Shown here one piece after another: positions 26,700-40,017 of a stretch of 64,000 nucleotides of DNA (positions within the stretch are counted from its first letter, which is position 1; each line of letters opens with the position of its first letter). A model generated the notes under the pieces. It was not told the origin of the DNA, made no database searches, and worked only from the letters and a program-made list of their open reading frames with translations. Origin of the DNA: Chrysomallon squamiferum (taxonomy: Eukaryota > Mollusca > Gastropoda > Neomphalida > Peltospiridae); NCBI GenBank assembly GCA_012295275.1, contig CM022671.1:12898678-12962677 (forward strand), read 5' to 3'. The translations under genes and the position numbers were made by a program.

Positions 26700-29202
26700 T
26701 TCTTAATTTATATTGTATAATTATTTGTTCCAATTTCTAATGATCAGTTACATTTATTTTTCTTCTATTAGTTACTTTGTGGATTGAAGGCTGATTTGAA
26801 AGCCATCATTTAGAAATGAAATGCAAGAAAGGAAATATGGAAGAAAAAAGACATTTTCAAAACTTCAGTGACTTGACAATCATTGATACATTTTTGTATG
26901 GTCTCTGTAAGTGAACAAATATATTTTTATTAGAACAGTAATTTATGTTGTATTGTATTAGTAATTTTACCTTGTAGTTGTGATGTTGCTTTTTTACTTT
27001 TTTTTACTAATTTATTATATCTCCCTTGATTTTCCTTATATGAATATTTGGAGTCATCTGGTTATTTCTATTCATGTTTTTTTTTGTTTTTTTTTCTTTT
27101 TTTTTAAATCTGTTTTGTCATTTTTTTTCTTTTTTAATAAATTCTTTTTTCTACATGATATATCCAGTTTCATACAAAAAGTTTTCATTTTTTTTACAAA
27201 TGGTTGTTCATTTTGCTTATTTCATGAAAACATATTATTTATAAAATAAATAATAATTATTGATCTAATGGAAGACTGTCAGTTAATGTACAGTTGACAA
27301 GTTACTAAAAGTTAGTTTGTAAATCTGTGAAAGTTTTCTTTTATATAGATAGTGCTTTTTAAAACAACATTGTTTGTTTTACACAGGGTACATCTACTTG
27401 GTTCCACATTAATCAAAGGTCATGGTTATTGCTGTTTTGATTACAGTAAAATGTCCTAGCAGATCAGTACTATTAATATCAAACAAGAAACACACATGCA
27501 TTTATGAGGAAAACCAAAAAAGTCTTTAAAAAGAAAAATCTTTTTATTAAAATAATTTTAAAAATTCAGAATATTAAATATAGTTTCTAACATAAACTGC
27601 TTTTATTTTAATTTAATTTAAAATTACTATTTAAAGAGTATAGATTTGACTGTACATTAAAAAAAAAGGAAACTATAGATCAAATTGAAGAGTCTGTGTA
27701 GAGATCTCAGATATCCCAAGAGATCCACTTGTACTAAAGTTCAGTTTGTATCCAAATGTTTTTGAACTGGATCATTTTATTTATTTATTTATTTATTTTG
27801 GACTGCAATGTGTAACAAACATATGTAAAGTACAGCTGTACATTAATAATAACAATTCCCAGTTTACCGAAACACAGACACAGAATTAATGTGAATTAAA
27901 GTAGTTTAAAATAACTGACATTTATTGAATAGTGAATCGAAACTTAAAAGTTCACATATTTGTTATAAATGTTGTTTTAATCACAAATCTTTTAACATTT
28001 TATTTATTTTTAGGTAGTTTTAAAATCTGTGATAAGTCTTAATTATGTTTAAATTAGAATTAAAAATATTAATACAAATATTTAAAAGTTCTGCTTTTCC
28101 ATATTGGAAACAGTAATAAAAAGATACCTTTTCAGTTTTAACATTTATTTCCTTTTTAAATTTAAATGTTAATGATAATTTAAGCCATTCCTATAGACTT
28201 GAGGATACTTTATTTGTAATGTATTCCAAAAACATGAATGCATATTATTTATCTGAATTTTTTTTTTTAAATAAAAAAAAAGAAGAGAGAATTCTCTTTT
28301 AATTGTAACCTTATATCACCTGTCAGTTCTTTGTGTATGATCAGACTGTTTTTTCATCTGGAGCTGTCAGTCTGACAAGTCATTTTGTCAGAATGCAAAC
28401 TGATCAAAGGGTTCCTTGCCAGTGTAGTCAGTCATTTGACATTTAACTTCTATTACAAGGTTTAATATTTTTGAGGGGTTCTGCATAGGAAAATTTTGGA
28501 TTTAATCCTCATATGTTTACTAATGTGTGTCAGTGTGTGTATGTTTTAATATTTTGGTGATGCTGCTGATGGGGCATCTGTCCACCTGGTGGGTCACTCC
28601 TGTCCAGTATTCTTGGACTGGGAATGTTACACACGGGGAATATCTCATCATGGATGTCAACAGATGCTGGGAGTGTCTTCAAGTTGCACTGTTGAATTTC
28701 AGTGATAAACACACACACAGAAAGATACAGACATCCATGCATGCACGCACAGAAAAACACACATGCACACTCATACACACGTGCACATAAAACACAGCAT
28801 ACGCCTGAAAAAAATTATGAAGAAGAAAAAAAGAAAAGCTATGCTATCAAACAGTCACATACACTGTTCTAATTTAAATTAATATATATATATATATATA
28901 TATTTATAAACTTTAATATATTGTGGGAAAAGCATATATCATACACTTGTGACCATTTGGACAAGAAAAGTCTCCTGGTCAAACATTACTTTTTCACGCA
29001 AATCTTAACATCATTTACATCCTTAATTTTGACTCATGATTTGAACATCTCAATTCCAACTGACAAAAAGAAAGGTATATTCTTCTTTTTTTTTTCTAGT
29101 GATAATCAACCTCATATTTAGATACATTTGGAAATATATATAAATATTACTTGACAAAAGTATGCGAAATTTCATATCTGAGATCAGAGAGTAAACCCAG
29201 AT

Positions 29203-29249
<47 letters not shown>

Positions 29250-32200
29250 TAATGTAGAAAAGTAATCCATTTTTGTTTTACATATATAAAACTGATATTA
29301 CAATGTAACTATAAAAATTTAAGAAGGCTTATTTCATGTAAATATATATATATATATTTTAAAAATATTTATCAGTGATAATTAATATATCACATATATA
29401 GCACATACCACACTGTAATGTTATGTCATCTGTTTGTCAAAATTAATGTGTGGGAACTAATTAAGTAATAAAGAACGTGGATTAGTAACGAATGATTGTT
29501 TTAATGACTAATGTATAATGTATGAGATTCAAATACTAATAATAATATATAAATTTAAATTTAAAAAATAAAAAATGTAGAGTAGAGAATCATGTTTGTA
29601 TTTGTTAGAATTTTATGTTGCAATTTTTTATTTCATATTTTTTGTTCTATTTTAAAAATGTATTTTCACTGATTGTTCTTATTGAGAATTTAGTTTTGAA
29701 AATTATAATCAGCAGATTTCTAATCTTATTATTCACTTAGTAAAATTAATTAAAAAGCTTTAAAAGATTACATAAAAAGAATATATATATGACAAATCGA
29801 ATAATAATTGCTATAAACATTTTTGTTTTATATATTTCATATTTTACATTTTATATTATATTTGTAAATACGAAAACACATTTTAATAAGAATATATATC
29901 ATCTGCAGGAATCAACATTTTGTGATACAATAGCACATGCCATGACTTTTGGTATTTTCTTTAAATATTCAGTATAATACATTCAAAGGATCTTTTATTT
30001 TATACATGCATTACAGTTGTACAAATTTGTTTTCATAATGAAATGGAAAAGAAAACTCGGAGCTCAGCAACACTTACAAGCAGATTTGTGGCCACTCAGG
30101 CCATCTTATTTCCTGCTTTCTAATAACATCTTTATAAAGTATGTGATGATGGCTTTCTGCTTGTTCTTTATTTAATATGTTTATTTATTATATTTTTTTA
30201 TTTTATTTTATTTTTTTTAAGACTCAGTCTCATAACATCTATGCCTTAATTAGATCTTAACTTATCACTGATATTTTCTTCTTGGACTGTTTTAATTCTG
30301 TATTGTGGGAATTCATAATAGTGCCTTAGTTTTCCCAGAATACAGATTAAAGTAGATTACTCAAGATACATATTTTTGAATTCACTTTTAACTCTGGTGT
30401 AATTTTCTGTCTTTTTAAAATTAATAAATCGCAACATCAGTACTCCTCTTTGTATTGACTGTTTCTTACATCATTCATTAAAGAGTGCCTTAACTGATGT
30501 CTTATAAGTCTGTGGGAAGGCTGTAATGTTATGTTATGTCTTGTTTAGAGTAGCTTATGGAGCAACAGCTTTTTCTCTCCAGTATCATTACAGTGCAAAG
30601 AAAAATGAAGTCTGAAATCAGTAAGAGTTTATTTTACAATCTGTATTTACATGATTATTTTAAAAAATAAATAAAATAAATAATTAATGATATTACTATT
30701 GTTATTCATCGCTGTAAACAGAATGTCAATTTTATTATTTTAACTCCCCATGTTTTTGTCATTGTTGTTTTTTTGTTTTATGCTAATACTTTTTATTGTT
30801 AGCATTTTGTTAGTCCTAAATTTGTTTTAATTCTTTAATCAAAATTGTGGTTGTAAATGTACAAATTGAGTTGATGTTTTAATGTATTATTTTTAATATA
30901 TGGCTATTACTAGTCATCCTGGTTTTAAAAACAATTGTGTACTCTTATTATATTATAAAACAATAAATATCTGAATAAAGTATATAACTGAATTTATCAT
31001 TTGTTTTACTATATTTAATTTTCAAGGTTTGTAATTCTTACATATTATGTCTATTTATGGTGCTAAAAAGATAACAAAGGAGGATTTGATAATAATCCAT
31101 GACAGCTTATTTAAAAATTACATACTAATGTCAGTTATAAGGATCATTTAATAACATTTCTATTTTACATGTTTTATTTCTATAAAATATTAATACCCAG
31201 ATTACATCAGGCATCAACCATTCTTGTGAGCATCATTCCTAGACATTCATTCAAAACGATTTATGCAACATTTCTTTCTAATTTTAATTTAAAGATCATC
31301 AGAAATTGTTATCATTTTATCAATGATTAATAATAAAATTTGGAAATAAAGTATATGAAAGACATTATTTTAAAAGTAAAACCCATTATGGCATTTTTGC
31401 TGAATTTTTATTTGATGAAAATGAAGACTGTCAATTTCCAAACCTGTTTTCCCATGTTCTCAGGTTTTTGTTAGTGATATGGGAAAATAAAATACAACTA
31501 CATAATTGCCAAAGAAAATTTTATTCATGAAACAGTTTTCAGGAAAGTTTTTTAGGTTTATATGACTGCGGCTGGTGACCATTGGCCATATACAAAGTGT
31601 GTAAAATCCAGCTATTGTTAACTGCCAATTTATAAAATAATTTTTATTTGACCACAAAGCTTTCCCCAAGATGTGTGGGGGTCACTTAAATTATTAATAC
31701 GAATTCTGTCGATTGGCAGGAGAACCATCTATAGAGACAAGAAGTATTGTAGGGGTTTTCTGATCACCATTAGCTAAAGGGAACTGTGAAATCTGGCTAC
31801 TGATTTGACATACAGCTACTTAATTATAACTAATTATGGGAAGAAATGTTATTAAGATTTATGCTGCACACACTATTTTAAAAAACCTTTGACAGAAGGA
31901 TAATTTAAAGCTGCTGATTTTAATCCAAATTTATCTAGCAATAAGGCATGTGTACTGATTCAGAGAATGAGGAATCACTGTAGCATCTTCATTAGGAAGA
32001 AGGACAAAATACTTTTATTATTGAAAAGAACTGACCCTCATTGGATAATAAACTGTGAACATCAGATAATAAACATTAGCATGCAGTGTTAATAATAAAC
32101 TGATCTATAAAATCATGATGATGATGATGATGAGGCAAAAACATATAGGTACGATAATAAGATTAACATACATAAAGCTTGGTGATTGATTTATTGTAAT

Positions 32201-33230
32201 ACAAAGTGGAAACTCTAGCCATAACATTCGTATTTTGTCTACTAAACCTCTTTATTATTCTTTGGCTTGGCTGTTACTTAGTGTGAATGCAGTAATCATT
32301 AAAACTAAACAATTATTCTTACAGTCAATTAAATAGAGAAAAATAAAATCAGATATCTCCTTCAGATCACAAAGCACACTCATTAATATTTATTATTATT
32401 ATTATTTTTTAGGAAATGTTTATCATTATTCATTTTAATATATTATTATTATTATTATTATGAGATGAAATATATTATATTATATAGGTACTGTGAACTT
32501 AATTTATGCCCTTACACCAAGACTTTCTCTCATTCATCATCACAACTTTTCTTTTACATTATTACATTTAGAAAGAAACTGATAATAGCTTACACAGACT
32601 GAGTTCGAACATGCTTGTATTAGGCACAGTTCAGTGATACTTGTGTTGTAATATTTTGTATTATTATTCTATCGTTTTTGACACCAACTTGTTTGTTGTT
32701 CCTTAAGATTATAACCGTTTACAAACAACACAAAAACAACAACAAATCCATAAAGCATTGCGAGCATTGTAGCTTTAAATACCCACCAATACCACAGTAT
32801 AGCAGTCTTTTCCCCCGAGTTTAACTGCATTCTTCAGTTGCAGTCCGATTCTGGCAGCTGCACATGAAACTCGGAGAAATGACTGCAGTACTTAAATACG
32901 ATAAATTGTTTTTATTGTTCAGTGACAAGCAGTTTTGTTAGCATGTAGTTAGGTCTGAAAGGATTTCACTGCTTGGCAGTTTGTATGAAAGAACTGGTAG
33001 GTAATATTTCTATCTTGTATTTCAGTTGAAAATTTATTTTTGTCAGATAATGTCACAGTGATTGTTTCACCATTGCTACAGACGATGAATGACAATTACA
33101 AATTTTGAAATTGAATAACACAAATACTGAATGAAAGTGGGTTTTTTGGGGGGGGTTCATCCCCTACAACTACACCATGTAAAACATTACAATGCACTGT
33201 TAATAAGTTTTACATCGCCTTCATGTGTCA
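26700..33230. other. Gene-poor AT-rich stretch
   Basis: No open frame with convincing coding character. It contains T-rich and TA/TTA simple repeats (for example TTA at about 29204-29250 and TA at about 28881-28902 and 29342-29357) and an AC-rich patch near 28705-28795. A weak possible exon at about 30039-30140 is discussed under findings. Otherwise I see nothing. Confidence 0.6.
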
Positions 33231-33272
33231 CAATTAAAAAAAAATATATATATATATTGTTAAAAGCAAAAT

Positions 33273-33543
33273 GTATAAACCAGTGGTGTGCACAGGGGGG
33301 CTGAGAGGCAGTGGCCCTGGGAATCCTAATTGGGGGGGGCATCCAATCGGAGAAGATAACTTAATAAATTTGGTTGGTTTATATTTAAATCAATTAAAGT
33401 GTTTATGTTTCATCTGTGTTTACATATTCAAAATATATTCTTTCTTCATAATATTCCTGGCCTTATACTTGAGTATTTGGGGATACAATCAATGAGTAAG
33501 ACCCCCAGGCATCACCAGACCGCTGCACGCCACTGGTATAAAC
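33273..33543. mobile_element. hAT-type MITE, 255 bp, with perfect 8-bp target duplication
   Basis: The element itself is 33281-33535. It starts CAGTGGTGTGCACAG and ends CTGCACGCCACTG, an imperfect terminal inverted repeat of about 15 bp. It is flanked by the identical 8-bp direct repeat GTATAAAC (33273-33280 and 33536-33543). An 8-bp duplication and CAGTGG termini are hallmarks of the hAT superfamily. There is no transposase, so it is a non-autonomous miniature element. The G-rich runs just inside the left end are also typical. Confidence 0.92.
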
Positions 33544-33764
33544 TGATAGTGTCTTCCCATCTGGTAGAATTCCCAGTTCGTAGAAAAGACTCATCTACTG
33601 CAATACCTGATTACCTCTGTATATAATGAACTTGGCCTGTACAAATATCTATTTTCTTTCTAACATTCAGAGGCAGAGCGCATTATTCCTAAATCAATTA
33701 TGTAACATCATAAGAAAGCAGAATAAGCGTTCACTTTTGCCGTAGATATTTTACTTTTTCAATA

Positions 33765-33901
33765 TTATCATCATTATCTTCCTCCTCATTATCATCATCA
33801 TAATCATCATCATCAACATTATTATTATTATAATATTATTACTATTACTATTGTTGTTATTATTATTGTTATTATTATTATTTGTATTCTTATTCTTATT
33901 T

Positions 33902-33951
<50 letters not shown>

Positions 33952-33955
33952 TAAG
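33765..33955. repeat. Compound ATT/ATC trinucleotide array
   Basis: About 190 bp of mixed TCA/TTA/TTG repeats, becoming pure TTA toward its right end. Open frames here (poly-Asn and poly-Tyr on opposite strands) are products of the repeat, not genes. Confidence 0.9.
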
Positions 33956-34079
33956 CTGGTCATTTCTAATTCATAAACATTTCCTTTCTGTTACAAAACA
34001 ACCAACCAATAATAAACAATTTTACATCAATTTCATCTATCTATCAAAAAGAAAAAGAAAAAAAAAGAAAAGAAAAAAG

Positions 34080-36150
34080 TGACATGATGTTTTTTTGGTT
34101 AATTCTCATGCTTACTTCTGTAAAAGAAAATGACAAAAATATTATAAATAACTAATTTTATTCACCAATATAATTTTAAAAAAACATTTTACATACAAGT
34201 AATTCATATATTCAGTAAATAGAATATGTGAATGTTACATTTATCATTAACTGTTCGAATTAAACCATATTCAGCTGAAACATGTTCAAGATATATGTTA
34301 CTGAGCATATTTACATTATGCACACATACATGCTCACATTTACATTTCTTGTTATCATCAGCATTTGCCATTATACTGTTATTTGTTTTGACATATTGGA
34401 AGGGTAAATTACAAACAAGGTTAAGTCTAAATCAAAGCAGAAGAGAAGAGAATCAGAATATCAGATGCACATATGACGTGTCAACTGATCAACACAGCTG
34501 AGAGAAGCTCGTGAATGAATGAAAAACAAAAGAAAACAGACTTAAAAACATGCATTGTATCCATTTGTATCATTTCTTTCAAGCAATTAACAATTAAATT
34601 TATATTTATATAATTTGTAAAGAAAAAAGATATTGTTAAGCGAGATATTACTGTATTTATACAATAATAATTGCTTTCCAAATAATCTGTAACAGTTCAT
34701 TATAATGACTGAGGTAAAACCAAGCATGTAAATAAGACCACTGAACCACATTTAGTCTTTTGACAAAAAGGTGAATTCGACCAGATAGGAGTAAGCCAAA
34801 CTGACCTGTCCAAGGTCTTCTGTGACCAAAGTGCTAGCTCATTTCTTCAGAATTTGAATGTGTACAATGAATTACTAAACTGAAAACTAAGTGAATACTG
34901 TGACAAGAAAGATTGTGGCAAAGAAAAAAAAAATTCAACACATTTGAGCATGTCTCTTATTCACTATGCAGTACTAGAAATTTAAACTAAACAGTTATTA
35001 AATATAAATGAAATTCATTAGTATAAATGGTGCAAGTTTAATAACGAAATGGTCAATGCTTTCAGTTTTTGATTTTTAAAATATTATTTGCATTTCAACT
35101 TAAGTGATAAAATTTAAAATGTACTGAAAACAAAATTAATGTAGTGTTTATTATTAAATAAATGTAATTGCTATATTTATTTAAAAGTTACTTTTTATAT
35201 CTGAAACTTTAACTTTAAAATTTTTATACTTATTTATAATGTATAGTATTGTAACATGTGTTGTGATAAGTAATAAAAGCATGCATCATTTGATTACAAA
35301 ACATGAAATTAGTTGTTTTAGTCTAAACAATAACTAATAATAAGTTTGTGAAATTGTTTCTCATCTATCATAAGCAGTATGGGGAGTGGTTATGATTTAA
35401 CTCTGGTTCCATAAATACCTGGTTGCTGTGACACTGCACATCACTACGTTTCTCCATCAACCAGGCAATTTTCCATTTTCATTTTCAAGATAATTGTGAA
35501 GGAGAAATTTAAAACACTTTAATTTTTGTTTTGTTTTCTGCATCTGACACAAATGATTAAGTAAAGTTAAGAAAATGTAACTGGTTACTTTTATGATTTT
35601 TTTATTGACAGCAAGGAGCATATACCCATAATCAGGCAATGTATACTATAGACTGTGATAATTAACTGTGAATGGAAGCTGAGCAGTGAGTGAGCATCAA
35701 AGAATGAAGAATAATGATAAACATCATAAAGCACTGTGTACCCCAACAAGAAAGAGATGTGTGAAGCTATTTAAAAATATTTCTATTAATACTTTTGATA
35801 ATTTTTAAAATTCAACTATCTACCTTATGCTGTTAGTCAAACCTCTTTATAATACATAGGCTTTATCAATTGGTATATACAGTATATTGTTATATATAGT
35901 CCATGTTACTTACATTGCTTTGCAGACAGTCACTGTTCTCAAGTTTGTTTATGGATAGTAAGAATCAATTTTGATTATGATTATAATAAATTAATAATGT
36001 AAGCCCTGTTATCTAATTATATTAAAACTTGAACTAACATATGTCCTAAAGTGTAACTTTCTTTAATGAAATTAGTTAAACAACAATGAAAATGTTTCGT
36101 TGTTATTTTCATTATTTTGTTGACTGAAGCAAACATGAAAAAGCAAACTG
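34080..36150. other. Unassigned AT-rich sequence
   Basis: Short open frames only, with no splice-supported coding potential, no recognisable transposon ends and no strong tandem repeat. I see nothing annotatable. Confidence 0.5.
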
Positions 36151-36219
36151 TTGTGGTGTATTTGTATTGCATGATGTGTGAGTGTTTTGCATTTTGTTTG
36201 TTATTGTGAAGTGTTCTGC

Positions 36220-37547
36220 ATGATGTATGTACTGTGTGATATGGTGCACTGTTTCTAGTCCTTCCTTGTCCTATACAGTGTGTGTCTGTGTGTCTTTGTG
36301 TGTTTATGTGTCTGTATGTACATATGTGTTGTCTCTTTTATATGTGTGTGTGTGTTTTGTATGTTGTATTTGTGTGTATGTGTGTGTGTGTGTGTTGTGT
36401 GTGCCTGTGTGTCTGTGTGACTGTGTATTGTGTTCAGTGTGGTCTATAGTTCTATTTTGTATATTCTCTGCTGAAATGTGTATATCTAATATATTGTCTA
36501 GGTATATTGCCATCACCATTATTGTGTTTTATATGCAGTATCATGGGTGTCTCATAAATCTCTGTGCTTACTGTGTTTGTCATGTTCAAGTATATTTGTT
36601 GCACATTTGTGTGTGCTTTGAGTCCAATGTGGTGTATATGTATGTTGTTTTTTATATTGTGTGCCTTGTCCTCTATAGTGTGTGTAATGTGTCTCTTGTT
36701 TATTTTTCTTGCTGTTGCTTATGTGTGCATTGATTCTTCTGTGATCTGTATGTCAGTATAGTGCATGTGTGGGTTTTCAGTGATGTGTCGTAGTGTGATG
36801 TGATGCTTTGTATAACTTGTCCTGTATGGTGTGTGTAGTGTCTGTTTTCTGTATGTATGTTGTATTATGTGTATGCTGTGTGTGAATATTGTAAATGATG
36901 AATATCATATCCCATATGATTGCCTTGTACTCATCATTCATGCACAAATACAACATGTGCCACCAACAGCACAAAACAGAACACACAAGACAACCACTGC
37001 ACAGTGTGGTGCTAGTGTGCATGTTATGTGTTGAGAACTTGGTACATGGTATGTTTGGTGCATGTTGTGGTCTGGTGTGATGTTTTCTCTGCCTTGTCCT
37101 GTTGCCTGTTGTTTTGAATGCTGTGGTGTGGTGTTTCATGTGCTTTCTCATGTATGATTTGTGATGACGTATGTATTTAGATGACAATTTTGTGTATTCT
37201 GTGATATGTTATGTGTCTTATGCTGTGGTGTTTTTTGTTCCTCCTTATATTTGTATGTGTAATGTATACATATTTGTATGTTTGTTGTTCTTGCATGTTT
37301 TTGTTTGATGTTGTCTGTATGTCAGTTTTGTGTACCCTGTGCTGTTGCTGTCTGTGTATTTTATCTGGTGATATTTTTATCCATATTTTGTGTGTGTGCT
37401 GGTGCTGTCTGTGTTTTATGTCCAGTATGGTGTGTAGTGTGTGTACTGTTTGTGTGTTGATGTGTGTGTGCTTTGGATGAGAATTTTGTGTTATGTCTGT
37501 TGGTGGTATGTGTCCTGTGTGTGTTGTTTAAAATGTTGTGCTATAAT
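36220..37547. repeat. TG-rich satellite array, block 1 (plus orientation)
   Basis: Long G/T-rich tract of degenerate repeats with recurring phrases such as TGTTGTTCTTGCATGTTT, GTGTACCCTGTGCTGTTG, TTTATCTGGTGATATTT and GTGTTGATGTGTGTGTG. Comparison with block 2 suggests a unit of about 265-290 bp. Open frames translate to Cys/Val-rich low-complexity strings and are artefacts. The array is interrupted at 37547/37548 by the long-TIR element and resumes at 40018. Confidence 0.85.
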
Positions 37548-40017
37548 AGTCCGGGAGCAGAGAGGGTTGTCCCTGCATTGTTGTATTAAGTTGTTTTCAT
37601 TGTTGATTTAGATAGCCAAGGGTCTCAATTTTCAGAAACTGCTTGATGACATGTTGTCACCCTTGAGCAATTTGAAAAATTCAAGATGGCATCCAAGATG
37701 CCATTACATATAAATGAGCATAACCCCTACCTGTTCATCATAGGAAGGTGAGTTTTGTCTCTATTCCTAGGTTTTAGGGGTCAAGCTATCCATTAAAACT
37801 AAGTATTATGTTAATATCGTATTACATAATGATACATTCCAAGATGGCTCCCAAGATGGCTGCTGTAACACTAAAACTGGCATATCTCCTTAACTATTTA
37901 CTCCAAGTTAGTCATGAAGGTGTCTATCACTGGGTATTTTGGAGACACATCTATCTGTATCAGATCAAAGTTCCTATACTAATGATGTCATCTAGAAATC
38001 CAAGATGGCTGCCAGTTTACAAGCACTGGTATATCTTCTATACTATTCAATCTTGGGAAAAATATGAAAAGATAAACAACCACAGGTGATATATTATAAC
38101 AAATGTTATTCAGTTTTAAATTTTAAAGATGAATTCTCACACAGACTACCAAAAGCATATTATACAATTCATATTTTCGGATAGTTACTGCTTCACCAAA
38201 TAATTTACACTGTTTTACATTGTGTTGCCCATGTGCATTGCAAAGACATGCAATCAACCATATGTCGGGTTACAGCAACCCTGATTTTAGTAGGCGCAAA
38301 ATATTGTGCATTTCATGTTTGCAGAGTTGCAACTACAAGCACGTGAACTGCATGGAGTAGTACTGTGGCATCCACATTCTGTTAGATCTGTGGGACTAGT
38401 TCGACTTCATCAGGGAAGGTGACTGGTTGAAGGGTCTTGTTTTGGTCATCGCTTTACCCAACCATATTCCATTGAGTCCAACGCGGTTGGATTCTGCGCT
38501 TCCAGTGACTGCCATACCAAAGCCTGATGGTGAGCTCCTCTAACATTTTCACCACCAGCAACTCTTTCAGGCACCTCAACTTGGAGAATATTCTTCAAGG
38601 TATATCTCCAGTATCATCAAACATGGACATTGGAACTGGTGCAAGTTCATGACCAAGCACATCCTTAATGTCAGTGTCACAAATTGGTATCAAAGACTTT
38701 CACAGCTCTGACCTTCACATGCTTCCTTGCATGATCCATAGTAACAACCTTCTTTGTGATGGTTTCATAAAGTCAATGCAGTAACCAACTTTTGAAAACT
38801 TTCATTTGTTCAGTCCAGATTGTGACAGCATTGTGGACATTGACTGGCCACTAACTACATTGACTATACCACTGGGGTGTGCCACAGAATCTAAAGGATT
38901 AATGCAAGTATCGAGTTTTTGTCTGATTCAGTCTCAGTCTCTCTTGTATCGAGCGATCCTGGCTTTTGCCTCTTCTTTGAGTGTTGTCACCACTTTGCTT
39001 TGAGTGTCCTTCATGAAGTGTGACAACACCTCTTGATGTAGCTATTCCATTTCACGAAGGTAGCACGACCCATATCTCACATAGTTCACATGCCCTGCAG
39101 CAAAGAAGTGTGGTAGCATTTGCTTGTAGGTTGCCAGATGAAGGGGTTAGTCACCTTTGCGCTCAGCCCATACGAACGTCATGGTGAACATGACAGGTTT
39201 TATCAATCCATCGACCCAAAGTTTGGTAGTTTGACTCTTGCTGGCTTCAGTTTCGAGAATTTGCATGAGGTCACCACTGCAATGCAGTGGTTTATCCTGA
39301 ATGATTCTGCGAAGTGCTGCTTCAGCTACCATTCGTAATGCTCTGACGTTCTGGAGAAACTGTTTTCCAGTGAGCATTTTCAACACATCACCAAACACAG
39401 AGAACATTATAACAGACCAGTATCGGCCATCAGTGTTCCGATAGATCCACTGAAGCTCATTAGAGAGTGCATCCCTCCCAACCGTAGAATAACATTTGAG
39501 AATCTTTCTGGATAAATCCACTGAATTTCTACAGCGGCCCTGTACAGCTGCAGATCACAAGTAAAAACGACGAACTGTTGCCCAGTATTGCATGTGCAGA
39601 CCTGTGCAAAGGCCACTGATGCCATCATGGTATCTGGGTGTGACAGCTTCATGTCTATTAAGGGAAGGTAAATAGCCCTCATCTTTGGTTGTGCTGAATG
39701 ATCCTGTCAATATGCAGCCCCAGTATTGTACCCATTGTACTCGGGACAATCTATACTTAGTTCTAATAGATAGCTTGACCCCTAAAACCTAGGTATAGAG
39801 ATAAATCACCTTCCTAGAGTGAACAGGTAGGGAGTTATGGTCATTTATATGTAATGGTGGCCATCTTGGACACCATCTTCAATTTCTCAAATTGCTCACG
39901 GATAACATGTCATCAAGCAGTTTCTGAAAATAGAGACCCTTGGCTATCTAAATCAACAGTAAAAAAAAACTTAATACAACAAGGTTAAGGGAAAAAATGG
40001 CAGTTGGCTCCCAGACT
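37548..40017 (-). mobile_element. 2.47-kb element with ~260-bp terminal inverted repeats, inserted in the TG satellite
   Basis: The left end (37548 to about 37810) reads AGTCCGGGAGC and continues through TTGTTGTATTAAG, GATTTAGATAGCCAAGGG, CTGCTTGATGACATGTT and TTAGGGGTCAAGCTAT. The right end (about 39755 to 40017) is its diverged reverse complement, ending GCTCCCAGACT. Both flanks are the same TG satellite; an uninterrupted satellite unit near 40290-40325 shows the probable empty site (GTGCTGTAATGATTTTTG). The target duplication is not clear to me; TA at both borders is possible. The interior carries the decayed gene at 38287-39749 on the minus strand, and AAGATGGC-type subrepeats just inside the left end. 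The superfamily is not recognised. Confidence 0.8.
38287..39749 (-). pseudogene. Decayed copy of an uncharacterised multi-copy protein with C-terminal Cys cluster
   Basis: Minus-strand coding remnant with frameshifts and in-frame stops. In order: a segment with VVFTCDLQLYRAAVEIQW, then FSNVILRLGGMHSLMSF, then an ALRMVAEAALRRI stretch, then MLPHFFAAGHVNYVRYG with YLREME. After a further ~700 bp comes a C-terminal cysteine cluster (CGCHSTTPC, CSCNSANMKCTIFC) ending at a TAA at 38289-38287. The Cys spacing resembles CXC/tesmin-type tails. From memory, similar LRLGGMH/AGHVNY proteins are numerous and uncharacterised in invertebrate genomes; I cannot verify that here. Its position between long inverted repeats suggests transposon-encoded or captured cargo. 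It is broken, and the full N-terminus was not found. Confidence 0.65.

Noticed and set aside
33751-34082. Poly-Asn and poly-Tyr open frames
   Set aside because: Translations of the TTA/ATC trinucleotide array.
36227-37480. Several Cys/Val-rich open frames (60-168 codons) that look like membrane or cysteine-rich proteins
   Set aside because: They are direct translations of the TG-rich satellite, overlap in several frames and have low-complexity composition.
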